From the NCBI GenBank assembly GCA_016199015.1, contig JACQHN010000450.1, positions 1 to 5,448 of the forward strand: DNA of 5,448 nucleotides. The letters are read 5' to 3'. The notes beneath the pieces were generated by a model. It was not told the DNA's origin. It searched no databases and was given only the letters and a program-made list of their open reading frames with translations. Numbering within the stretch: position 1 is the first letter of the stretch; the number at the start of each line of letters is the position of its first letter. The translations under genes and the position numbers were made by a program. Source of the DNA: Nitrospira defluvii. Its GTDB lineage: Bacteria > Nitrospirota > Nitrospiria > Nitrospirales > Nitrospiraceae. Below, piece after piece: positions 1-5,402 of the stretch.

Positions 1-32
1 GAGAAGGTTAGGATGAGGGGAAGGATCGAAGT
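1..32. repeat. Right end of a GC-rich CCCTC/GAGGG-type intergenic repeat, cut by the window edge
   Basis: The purine-rich G+A stretch containing GGATGAGGGGAAGGAT matches positions 2667-2697 almost base for base. The differences are three bases near positions 8-10 and a one-base indel near position 26. At 2667-2697 this sequence is the right end of a longer palindromic repeat, so the left part of the element should lie upstream of the window. In both places it sits a few tens of bases upstream of a receptor start codon. Confidence 0.7.
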
Positions 33-38
33 GCTGGT

Positions 39-59
39 GCTGAGCGATGCATGCTGAAC
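39..59 (+). repeat. Degenerate heptamer (NNTGAAT) tract overlapping the start of receptor 1
   Basis: The sequence divides into GCTGAGC, GATGCAT and GCTGAAC, followed by TGAAAAG. The last two units align with GATGAAT and TCTGAAT, also followed by TGAAAAG, at the start of receptor 2. This tract is therefore a diverged copy of the cleaner heptamer arrays elsewhere in the window. It contributes the start codon at 47 and the in-frame TGA at 41-43 just upstream. Confidence 0.55.
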
Positions 60-2104
60 TGAAAAGACCCGGTCACCCGATGTTGGCCGCAGTGTTGTCG
101 GCCAGCCTTGTCGGAATCTGTCCGGGGCCGGTTCCAGCCGCCCCCTCGACGAGTGCGCTGTCCGGGTCTGCCAGGCCGGAAGATCTCACCATCTCGACAG
201 AGGGCAAACAAGCACTGGAATTCATCGAGGAAGAGCAGCAACCAGAACTCTTCCTGCTAGGGGAGCTTGTACCCTCTTCGGAGCAGCCGTTAGGTCCGAC
301 ATCCAGCGTGTACGAAATCAGTGCGCAGGACATTCTCGATCAGAACGCCCGCAACGTGGCGGATGCGCTGCGGTTCGTTCCGGGACTCTTTCTCTCCGTC
401 GGCGGAGGAAAGAATCCCTCGTCGGCCGTCTCCAGAGGACTCTCCGCCAGGCAGACGATCGTGTTTATCGACGGACGCCCCGTTTACGATCCGTTCTTCG
501 GCGACGTGGATCTCAACAATCTTCCCATTGATAACGTCGAAAAAATAAAAATCGTGAAGGGAGCGGTCGATGCAGCCTATGGCCCCAACGCAATCGGTAC
601 TGTGATCAATATCGTCACTAAACGAGGGACCGACAGCCCGACCACACGGATAACGACGTCGTATGAAGCGCATAATTCCCAGGACTATTGGCTCCAACAC
701 GGTGGGAAAAAAGGAGGCTTCAACTACTTTATCACCGGCAGTTATCGCCTCAGCAACGGCTTTCCCTTGGCAGCAGATTTTGCCCCCACGACGGCGCAGC
801 GCACGGCCTTCCGGGAACATTCGGGCTATGAAAAGAGCAACGTGTCGGTCAATCTCGGCTACGACTTCAGCGCAAAGGATCGAATTGCTTTCCAGGCCGG
901 GTACTACAGTGCCGCATTGGACAATCCGGTGAACACCAATCTCCAAGGCGGCTCACGGCTTGGCACGGGGCTCAATTTTACCGAGTTTCCTGCCTGGAAA
1001 CGGCAGTACCTTGATTTGTATGGTACCACCACGGTGTGGAACCGGCTCGAGTTGCGCGGCAACGCCTACTACGACCGCTTTAGCAATGATCTCGCCTTCT
1101 ACCCAGACCAGTCTTTTTCCCAAAACAACGGACTGAGCCGCGATCTCAACGACGTGTATGGGGCCAATGTGCAAGGCGCATTGGACCTCGTGAAGACTCT
1201 GCGGCTCAAGACCGGCATGTTCATCAAGCAAGATCGGCATAGACGCGAAGACCTTTTTCTAGGGTCGCAGGAACAGCAAGAGTCGCTCACAACGGATTTC
1301 TTCGTCGAGACCGAATATGCGCCGGTCTCGAACCTCTTACTGACCGCAGGGCTGAGCTATGACCTGTTGTATGCAGGCGGGGGACGCACGATCCAGTCCT
1401 ATAACCCTCGGGGGTCGGTGGTCTATCAACCCTTCATCAGCACGAGACTGCATGCGGCGCTTGGGGACAAGAGTCGCCTCCCTCGGCTATTGAATCTGTT
1501 CGGCGGAATCGGCAATCCCGAACTGAAGCCCGAGCGGAACTTTTCCGTGGACGCCGGAGTCGAGCAGTCATTCTGGGGTGATCGCATCACACTGAGCGCG
1601 ACCGGATTCCGAAACAAACTGGACGATGTCATCGCCTTTGTTCGACTGCCCGGCAACCTGACACAGGATCAGAATCTGACGTCGTTGCTTGCGCAGGGCC
1701 TCGAGACCGGTGTTATTGCGACAGTGACGAAGGCATTCTCCCTCTCTGCCGATTACACCTACACGAATATCGACTTTGAGAGCCGCGGCCAGGCGCCGGG
1801 CAGCACCTTCTACCACCAGGTCAATTCTCGACTGATGTATCAATCGCCGATCGGTGTCAGCGGGTTTGTCCAGGTCTCGTACATTGATGGCGCGCCATTC
1901 ACGTTCGCCGACTTTTCGTCTCCGACTCGACTGCCCAGTCACATCAATCTGTTCCTGGTGAATGCCAAGGTGTCCTACGAGTTGTGGAAAGGCATCAAGC
2001 CCTATGTCGCCGTCGAGAATTTGTTGGACGCCAATTACGAGCGGAATCCTGGTTTTCCTGAGCCAGGCCGGCGCGTCTTCTTCGGGGTGAATGCAACCTT
2101 TTGA
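47..2104 (+). CDS. TonB-dependent outer-membrane receptor 1 (BtuB/CirA-like, substrate unknown)
   Basis: This 685-residue protein has the length and architecture of TonB-dependent receptors, which import scarce ligands such as siderophores or cobalamin across the outer membrane. Residues 1-32 look like a signal peptide: K6 and R7 at the N-terminus, a hydrophobic core from MLAAVLSASLVGI, and cleavage probably near VPAA. The plug domain spans about residues 82-193, with VADALRFVPGL, IVFIDGRPVYD and YGPNAIGTVINIVTK. The rest is a beta-barrel rich in alternating aromatic strands, ending in NLLDANYERNPGFPEPGRR and a final phenylalanine, as expected for BAM-dependent insertion. The canonical RGPxSALYG motif is altered to KGAVDAAYG, and no clear TonB box is visible before the plug; residues 58-75 (IEEEQ, ELFLLGEL) occupy that place. 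Start 47 is preferred over the in-frame ATG at 80 because it keeps the charged n-region; an in-frame TGA at 41-43 excludes earlier starts. No good Shine-Dalgarno is seen. The ligand cannot be assigned. Confidence 0.93.
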   Translation: MHAELKRPGHPMLAAVLSASLVGICPGPVPAAPSTSALSGSARPEDLTISTEGKQALEFIEEEQQPELFLLGELVPSSEQPLGPTSSVYEISAQDILDQNARNVADALRFVPGLFLSVGGGKNPSSAVSRGLSARQTIVFIDGRPVYDPFFGDVDLNNLPIDNVEKIKIVKGAVDAAYGPNAIGTVINIVTKRGTDSPTTRITTSYEAHNSQDYWLQHGGKKGGFNYFITGSYRLSNGFPLAADFAPTTAQRTAFREHSGYEKSNVSVNLGYDFSAKDRIAFQAGYYSAALDNPVNTNLQGGSRLGTGLNFTEFPAWKRQYLDLYGTTTVWNRLELRGNAYYDRFSNDLAFYPDQSFSQNNGLSRDLNDVYGANVQGALDLVKTLRLKTGMFIKQDRHRREDLFLGSQEQQESLTTDFFVETEYAPVSNLLLTAGLSYDLLYAGGGRTIQSYNPRGSVVYQPFISTRLHAALGDKSRLPRLLNLFGGIGNPELKPERNFSVDAGVEQSFWGDRITLSATGFRNKLDDVIAFVRLPGNLTQDQNLTSLLAQGLETGVIATVTKAFSLSADYTYTNIDFESRGQAPGSTFYHQVNSRLMYQSPIGVSGFVQVSYIDGAPFTFADFSSPTRLPSHINLFLVNAKVSYELWKGIKPYVAVENLLDANYERNPGFPEPGRRVFFGVNATF

Positions 2105-2110
2105 AGGAGT

Positions 2111-2138
2111 GCTGAATTATGAATGCTGAGTTCTGAGT
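2111..2138 (+). repeat. Heptamer tract, four units, after receptor 1
   Basis: The units read GCTGAAT, TATGAAT, GCTGAGT and TCTGAGT. They begin six bases after the receptor 1 stop codon and run directly into the GC-rich palindrome. TGA appears in three of the four units and, because the period is seven, in different reading frames. Confidence 0.8.
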
Positions 2139-2141
2139 TGC

Positions 2142-2190
2142 CCCCTCAACCTCTCCTTCTCCCCCGAGGGGAGAAGGAGAGGTTGAGGGG
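2142..2190. repeat. GC-rich palindrome with perfect 23-bp arms (left flank of the DUF559 gene)
   Basis: The left arm 2142-2164 and right arm 2168-2190 are exact reverse complements, separated by the three bases CGA. The sequence belongs to the same CCCTC...GAGGG family as 2582-2697. As RNA or single-stranded DNA it would fold into a very stable hairpin. It is not followed by a T tract (the next bases are AGAGAGTCAGGGTGAG), so it is not a canonical intrinsic terminator, though it could stop RNA decay or weaken read-through between receptor 1 and the next gene. Similar GAGGG/GGTGAG sequence continues to about 2206. Confidence 0.85.
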
Positions 2191-2233
2191 AGAGAGTCAG
2201 GGTGAGTAAGACGAACGGAGAGCAAAACTGATC

Positions 2234-2719
2234 GTGAAACGCACAACCACTCTTACAACACGACGAGACCGTGCGCGTCGCCTCCGACGCGAGCAGATGG
2301 ATGCGGAACGCACACTCTGGAAAGCGCTCCGTTCACGACAGCTCAGCGGACTCACGTTTCGACGGCAACATCCTGTTGGGCCATACATCGTGGATTTCTG
2401 TTGTCTGGAACTCAAACTGGCTATCGAGTTGGATGGCGGACAGCACGCGTTGCAGACAGACGCAGATGAACGTCGATCGCATTCGTTAGTTCAAGAGGGG
2501 TACCGCGTTCTCCGTTTCTGGAATCACGACGTGTTGATGAATCTGGAAGGAGTCCTGCACCGCATAGCCGAGGCCGCTAAGCCCTCACCCCAACTCTCCC
2601 CAGCGGGCGAGGGGAATTGCCCCTCTCCCTCCCCTCTCCCCACCGGGGAGAGGGGAGGGGTGAGGGGAGAAGGCGGGGATGAGGGGAAGGATGAAGTAGC
2701 CCAAAGTTCTGAATACTGA
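2234..2719 (+). CDS. DUF559 (Vsr-like fold) endonuclease domain protein with a repeat-encoded tail
   Basis: The 161-residue product matches the DUF559 family of small proteins related to the very-short-patch-repair endonuclease fold. Recognisable blocks are the basic N-terminus (residues 10-19, mostly R), DAERTLWKALR with E25, FRRQHPVGPYIVDF with D54, LAIELDGGQH with E65, D67 and H71, then the GYRVLRFWNHDVL segment (89-101). E25, D54 and H71 are arranged like the acidic and histidine active-site residues of Vsr, so nuclease activity is plausible but inferred. The family domain ends near residue 116. Residues 117-161 (starting PSPQLSPAGEG) are translated repeat DNA from 2582 onward, and the stop TGA at 2717-2719 lies inside a heptamer tract. 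The start is GTG at 2234, with GGAGAG at 2217-2222 about 11 bases upstream; ATG at 2297 would remove the basic N-terminus. The physiological role of stand-alone DUF559 proteins is not established. It ends 7 bases before receptor 2. Confidence 0.88.
   Translation: MKRTTTLTTRRDRARRLRREQMDAERTLWKALRSRQLSGLTFRRQHPVGPYIVDFCCLELKLAIELDGGQHALQTDADERRSHSLVQEGYRVLRFWNHDVLMNLEGVLHRIAEAAKPSPQLSPAGEGNCPSPSPLPTGERGGVRGEGGDEGKDEVAQSSEY
2582..2697. repeat. Composite GC-rich palindromic repeat at the 3' end of the DUF559 gene
   Basis: Two nested parts are visible. The first, 2582-2614, runs from CCCTCACCCCAACTCTCCCC to GCGAGGGG. The second has perfect 15-bp arms at 2627-2641 and 2645-2659 around the loop ACC, extended imperfectly outward. 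The outer edges CCCTCACCCC (2582) and GGATGAGGGG (right end) form imperfect terminal inverted repeats. The right end, 2667-2697, matches window positions 1-32. The whole repeat is in frame with DUF559 and is translated as its Pro/Gly/Glu-rich tail. Confidence 0.8.
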
Positions 2720-2742
2720 GTTTTGAATGATGAATTCTGAAT
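2708..2742 (+). repeat. Heptamer tract, five units, carrying the DUF559 stop and the receptor 2 start
   Basis: The units read TCTGAAT, ACTGAGT, TTTGAAT, GATGAAT and TCTGAAT. The DUF559 stop (2717-2719) is in the second unit. The in-frame TGA that bounds receptor 2 upstream (2724-2726) and the receptor 2 start codons (2727 and 2730) are in the third and fourth. It is a clean version of the tract at 39-59 in front of receptor 1. Confidence 0.88.
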
Positions 2743-4793
2743 TGAAAAGAATCGGACAGCCGATGTTGGCCGCACTCCTGACGGTGAGCATCAACGGCTT
2801 CGCGCAGGCCGAGCCGCCGGGTATGGAGTTCCCTGACATCGTCGCCTCGGCCCGAAGCAGCGACGAACTGCAACTCTTGAAGGAAGAGGAGACGGTGAGC
2901 ATTGCCTCACGCTACGAACAGCCGATCTCACAAGCGCCATCCAACGTCTATGTCATCACCGATGAGGATATCCGCCAATCGGGGGCGGTCGATTTGCCGA
3001 CCGTGCTTCGTCGTATTCCAGGCCTTGAAGTCATGCAGATGACAGGAGCCGATTTCAACGTCAGTGCCAGAGGAGGCAACCAGCCCTTTGCGAACAAGAT
3101 GCTGGTCATGGTGGATGGACGCTCCATTTATCTTGACGTCCAGGGAACCGTCTTCTGGAAATCCATCCCCGTGACGCTTCCTGAAATCAAACGCATTGAA
3201 GTCCTCAAAGGGCCTGCTTCCGCGGTGTATGGGTTCAACGCGTTTGACGGAGTGATCAATATCATCACCAAGTCGCCTGAGGAGATGAAAGGAACGACGC
3301 TTCAATTCGGCGGGGGAGAGCAAGGGACGATCAGCAGCGCCGCTATCCATGCAGGCACAGTCGGAAAATTCGGGTATCGCCTCTCCGTCGGCCGCGATCA
3401 GACGCAGCAATGGCGGGATCGAGATGCCCTGGCGTTTCGGTCGCACAAGTTCAATGTGCAGACCGAGTATGCCTTGTCATCGATGTCAAAACTCCAGGTG
3501 TCAGGGGGGCTCGTCGAGACCAATCGCTATGATGGGCAGGTCGGCGAAGTCACAAGTAATTCCATTCGTTCGTCCCTCGGCTATGCCAACGTCCTCTATG
3601 AACAGGGGGCGTTCCTCGTTCGGGCCTGGTGGTCGGGCTATACCGACGACCCGACGACTAGCCCTAGCCCCCAACTGGTCAACCTGCTCCGCATTACCGA
3701 TCGCAACGGCAGTTCAACCAATCCCTTCTCCGGAAACACCTATAACGTGGATGTGCAACATGCGGCGAATCTCTGGGCGACGAACCGGATGCTGTACGGC
3801 CTCACCTATCGTCACAACTCCCTGTCGAGCAGCGCCATCGACCAATTCAGCCGGGAAGACCGGCTGGGGCTGTTCATCCAGGACGAATGGCATGCGACGT
3901 CGGCACTGACCATTGTTTCCGGCATTCGTTACGACCTGCATACCCAGATCAACGGCACCTGGAGCCCGCGCCTGGCGATCCTGTATCAGCCGGTTGAGGG
4001 CCACACGTTTCATCTCTCCGGTTCCGTCGCCTATCGTCCGCCAACCCTCTTCGAGTCTCATCAAGACCAACGGGTGACCACGACGATTCCCACTGGGGTG
4101 CCGTTTTCGCCCTCAATCTCCTCCACCGTTCCAGTCTCGGGATCGACCGGACTCGCCCCCGAACAGATCATTTCCTATGAGGCCGGGTATCAAGGCTGGT
4201 ACTGGAAGCATCGCCTGCGGGTCCGCGCGGATCTGTTCTTCAACCATGTCTCTGATTTGATCGGTAGCCGGATCACCGCCAGCGGCGTCTCCGAATTCGT
4301 CAACAACCAGGGGTCTGCGGACATCTATGGGGGCGAGGCCGGAATCGAGTTTCTGGCCAGTCGCTGGCTCAGCGGATTCGCCAACTATGCCTATGAGGAA
4401 ATCGGCCAATCGTTCAGTGGGACGGTCAGAAGGGGCGCCCCGAGATCGAAAGTCAGCGCGGGCCTCCGGACCGAATGGGAGAACGGCCTGAGCGGAGAGC
4501 TCACGTACTACTATGTCGGCGCATCCACCTACCCGATCGCGCAAACCTTCACGACATTGGCGAGCATTCCGACAACCGGCGTGACTGTCCCGCTCGACCG
4601 TATCGGCAGTTACAACCTGCTCAATCTTCGCGCCGGGTATCGCTTCTGGCAGCAGAAAGCCGCGGCCGGGTACATGCGCGATGCGGAGGTGGCAATCTCC
4701 GTCTTCAACGCGCTCAATGACGAACACAAGGAACACCCGTTGGGAGACACCATTGGCAGGCGGGTGATGGGATGGGTGACGGTGAAATTCTGA
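2727..4793 (+). CDS. TonB-dependent outer-membrane receptor 2 (FepA/CirA-like, substrate unknown)
   Basis: This 688-residue protein is a complete TonB-dependent receptor. The signal peptide covers residues 1-28, with K7 and R8, a hydrophobic core from MLAALLTVSINGF and a good AQA cleavage site before EPPG. A probable TonB box lies at residues 53-61 (EEETVSIAS), followed by the plug at about 66-182 with SNVYVITDEDIRQSG, LPTVLRRIPGLEV, MLVMVDGRSIY and the canonical KGPASAVYGFNAFDGVINIITK region (161-182). The remaining ~500 residues are barrel, closing with AISVFNALNDEHKEHPLGD, then GRRVMGWVTVKF with a terminal phenylalanine. Compared with receptor 1, its plug and TonB box are conventional. A TGA at 2724-2726 directly precedes the first ATG, so translation begins at 2727 or 2730 within heptamer repeat DNA, or at the in-frame ATG 2763, which would lose the charged n-region. 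No Shine-Dalgarno is evident. The 5' end resembles that of receptor 1 (31 of 36 bases over 2739-2774), but the mature proteins differ widely. No Fur box or riboswitch was seen. The ligand is not identifiable. Confidence 0.94.
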   Translation: MMNSELKRIGQPMLAALLTVSINGFAQAEPPGMEFPDIVASARSSDELQLLKEEETVSIASRYEQPISQAPSNVYVITDEDIRQSGAVDLPTVLRRIPGLEVMQMTGADFNVSARGGNQPFANKMLVMVDGRSIYLDVQGTVFWKSIPVTLPEIKRIEVLKGPASAVYGFNAFDGVINIITKSPEEMKGTTLQFGGGEQGTISSAAIHAGTVGKFGYRLSVGRDQTQQWRDRDALAFRSHKFNVQTEYALSSMSKLQVSGGLVETNRYDGQVGEVTSNSIRSSLGYANVLYEQGAFLVRAWWSGYTDDPTTSPSPQLVNLLRITDRNGSSTNPFSGNTYNVDVQHAANLWATNRMLYGLTYRHNSLSSSAIDQFSREDRLGLFIQDEWHATSALTIVSGIRYDLHTQINGTWSPRLAILYQPVEGHTFHLSGSVAYRPPTLFESHQDQRVTTTIPTGVPFSPSISSTVPVSGSTGLAPEQIISYEAGYQGWYWKHRLRVRADLFFNHVSDLIGSRITASGVSEFVNNQGSADIYGGEAGIEFLASRWLSGFANYAYEEIGQSFSGTVRRGAPRSKVSAGLRTEWENGLSGELTYYYVGASTYPIAQTFTTLASIPTTGVTVPLDRIGSYNLLNLRAGYRFWQQKAAAGYMRDAEVAISVFNALNDEHKEHPLGDTIGRRVMGWVTVKF

Positions 4794-4856
4794 ATGATGA
4801 ATTCTGAATGATGAATGTCTCGACAGAGGAATGCCGTGAAATTTTGAATGATGAAT
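4782..4856 (+). repeat. Heptamer tracts over and after the receptor 2 stop codon
   Basis: 4789-4816 consists of TCTGAAT, GATGAAT, TCTGAAT and GATGAAT, an exact 14-bp tandem duplication. The receptor 2 stop TGA (4791-4793) lies in the first unit. A second block at 4843-4856 reads TTTGAAT, GATGAAT. The 19 bases at 4782-4800, which include the last codons of receptor 2, recur at 4836-4854 with one mismatch. Confidence 0.88.
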
Positions 4857-4938
4857 GTTCGTCAAAACGTTCTGAACGCTGAAATATGAATGAAACCGGC
4901 AGGCGGAAGAGTCACCGCGCATTGCTGAATGAATTATG
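4857..4938 (+). repeat. Degenerate heptamers in the gap before the four-helix-bundle gene
   Basis: 4871-4891 divides into TCTGAAC, GCTGAAA and TATGAAT. 4924-4937 reads GCTGAAT, GAATTAT and contains the alternative ATG at 4929. The intervening GC-rich bases (about 4892-4923) show no gene, no hairpin with a T tract and no recognised operator. Confidence 0.6.
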
Positions 4939-4944
4939 AGGAGG
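4939..4944 (+). promoter_or_regulatory. Ribosome binding site deciding a GTG start
   Basis: A perfect AGGAGG lies 8 bases before the GTG at 4953. The competing in-frame ATG at 4929 has no purine-rich sequence upstream, comes from heptamer repeat DNA and would place this AGGAGG inside the coding region. The site therefore favours GTG 4953. Confidence 0.7.
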
Positions 4945-4952
4945 AGAGAGTC

Positions 4953-5402
4953 GTGGGGAAGGATAGACGAAAGAATGTGATTCAGGACAAGAGTTTTGCC
5001 TTCGCGGTGAGAATCGTCGCGTTCTGTCGAAACCTCCAGATGGAGCAGAAAGAATTCGTTCTCTCCAAACAACTCCTGCGTTCCGGAACTTCCATTGGGG
5101 CAAACGTCGAGGAAGCCATCGGTGCGCAGAGCCGGAAGGATTTTGCGGCCAAAATGTCGATTGCCGCGAAGGAGGCCAGGGAAACGATTTATTGGCTCAG
5201 GCTCCTGCAAGCAGCGAAGGTGCTCGAAGGTAGCAGCCTCGATGATCTTGTGAGCGAATGCCGAGAAGTCCTCACCATTCTGAACAGCATCATCCTCACC
5301 ACTCGGACAGGAGTAAAGACTGAGCGTGCTCCGTCCTCTCCGAACATTCAGCATTCAGAATTCAGCATTCAGAATTCCGTGACGAGACGGAGGGAGATAT
5401 GA
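4953..5402 (+). CDS. Four-helix-bundle protein (23S rRNA intervening-sequence / Avd-like family)
   Basis: From GTG 4953 the product has 149 residues; from ATG 4929 it would have 157. The core, about residues 8-116, matches the four-helix-bundle family first noticed in 23S rRNA intervening sequences and structurally related to the Avd protein of diversity-generating retroelements. Key family blocks are DKSFAFAVRIVAFCRNLQ (12-29), EFVLSKQLLRSGTSIGANVE (34-53), EEAIGAQSRKDFAAKMSIA (53-71) and KEARETIYWLRLLQAA (73-88). Members are small helical proteins, often pentameric, of unclear cellular role. No rRNA or reverse transcriptase is present in this window. Family members usually end soon after the fourth helix; here about 30 extra residues follow, including QHSEFSIQNS at 133-142, which is heptamer repeat DNA read in its open orientation. 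The stop TGA (5400-5402) overlaps the ATG of the response regulator, suggesting translational coupling. Confidence 0.88.
   Translation: MGKDRRKNVIQDKSFAFAVRIVAFCRNLQMEQKEFVLSKQLLRSGTSIGANVEEAIGAQSRKDFAAKMSIAAKEARETIYWLRLLQAAKVLEGSSLDDLVSECREVLTILNSIILTTRTGVKTERAPSSPNIQHSEFSIQNSVTRRREI
5346..5377 (-). repeat. Heptamer tract in inverted orientation inside the 3' end of the four-helix-bundle gene
   Basis: Four units ATTCAGC, ATTCAGA, ATTCAGC, ATTCAGA plus ATTC form an exact 14-bp tandem duplication. The reverse complement, TCTGAAT GCTGAAT, is the same family as the tract at 4789-4816, with one base different per 14-bp unit. Read on the + strand it has no stop codon in any frame. Confidence 0.88.
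5389..5393 (+). promoter_or_regulatory. Ribosome binding site of the response regulator
   Basis: GGAGG lies 5 bases before the ATG at 5399, within the last codons of the four-helix-bundle gene. It supports 5399 as a true start even though only 50 bases of the gene are present. Confidence 0.65.

Noticed and set aside
1..46. Cobalamin riboswitch or Fur box upstream of receptor 1
   Set aside because: Only 46 bases are available, made of repeat DNA; neither a B12-box nor a GATAATGAT-type palindrome is seen.
290..946. Open frame on the - strand, 218 codons
   Set aside because: It is antisense to the conserved plug of receptor 1. Composition is that of a codon-position shadow, with no motif.
2142..2190. 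Intrinsic (Rho-independent) terminator
   Set aside because: The hairpin is strong but neither side has the required T run, and the sequence is a member of a dispersed repeat family.
2582..2697. Possible CRISPR array
   Set aside because: There are no regularly spaced identical repeats with unique spacers. The structure is nested palindromes, and the heptamer tracts have no spacers.
2577..2902. Several overlapping - strand open frames
   Set aside because: They arise from the low-stop GC-rich palindrome and heptamers. The Pro/Ser/Gly-rich products are repeat translation.
4113..5354. Long open frame on the - strand, 413 codons
   Set aside because: It lies antisense to receptor 2 and the four-helix-bundle gene, shows no recognisable family, and its middle is heptamer repeat read backwards (IHHSEF-like strings). 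The + strand genes have clear family motifs.
4953..5402. Diversity-generating retroelement (Avd-like protein next to receptor genes)
   Set aside because: The four-helix-bundle family is related to Avd, but no reverse transcriptase and no template/variable repeat pair with adenine-specific differences is visible in the window.
4953..5402. 23S rRNA intervening sequence
   Set aside because: The family is named for that location, but no rRNA sequence flanks the gene here.
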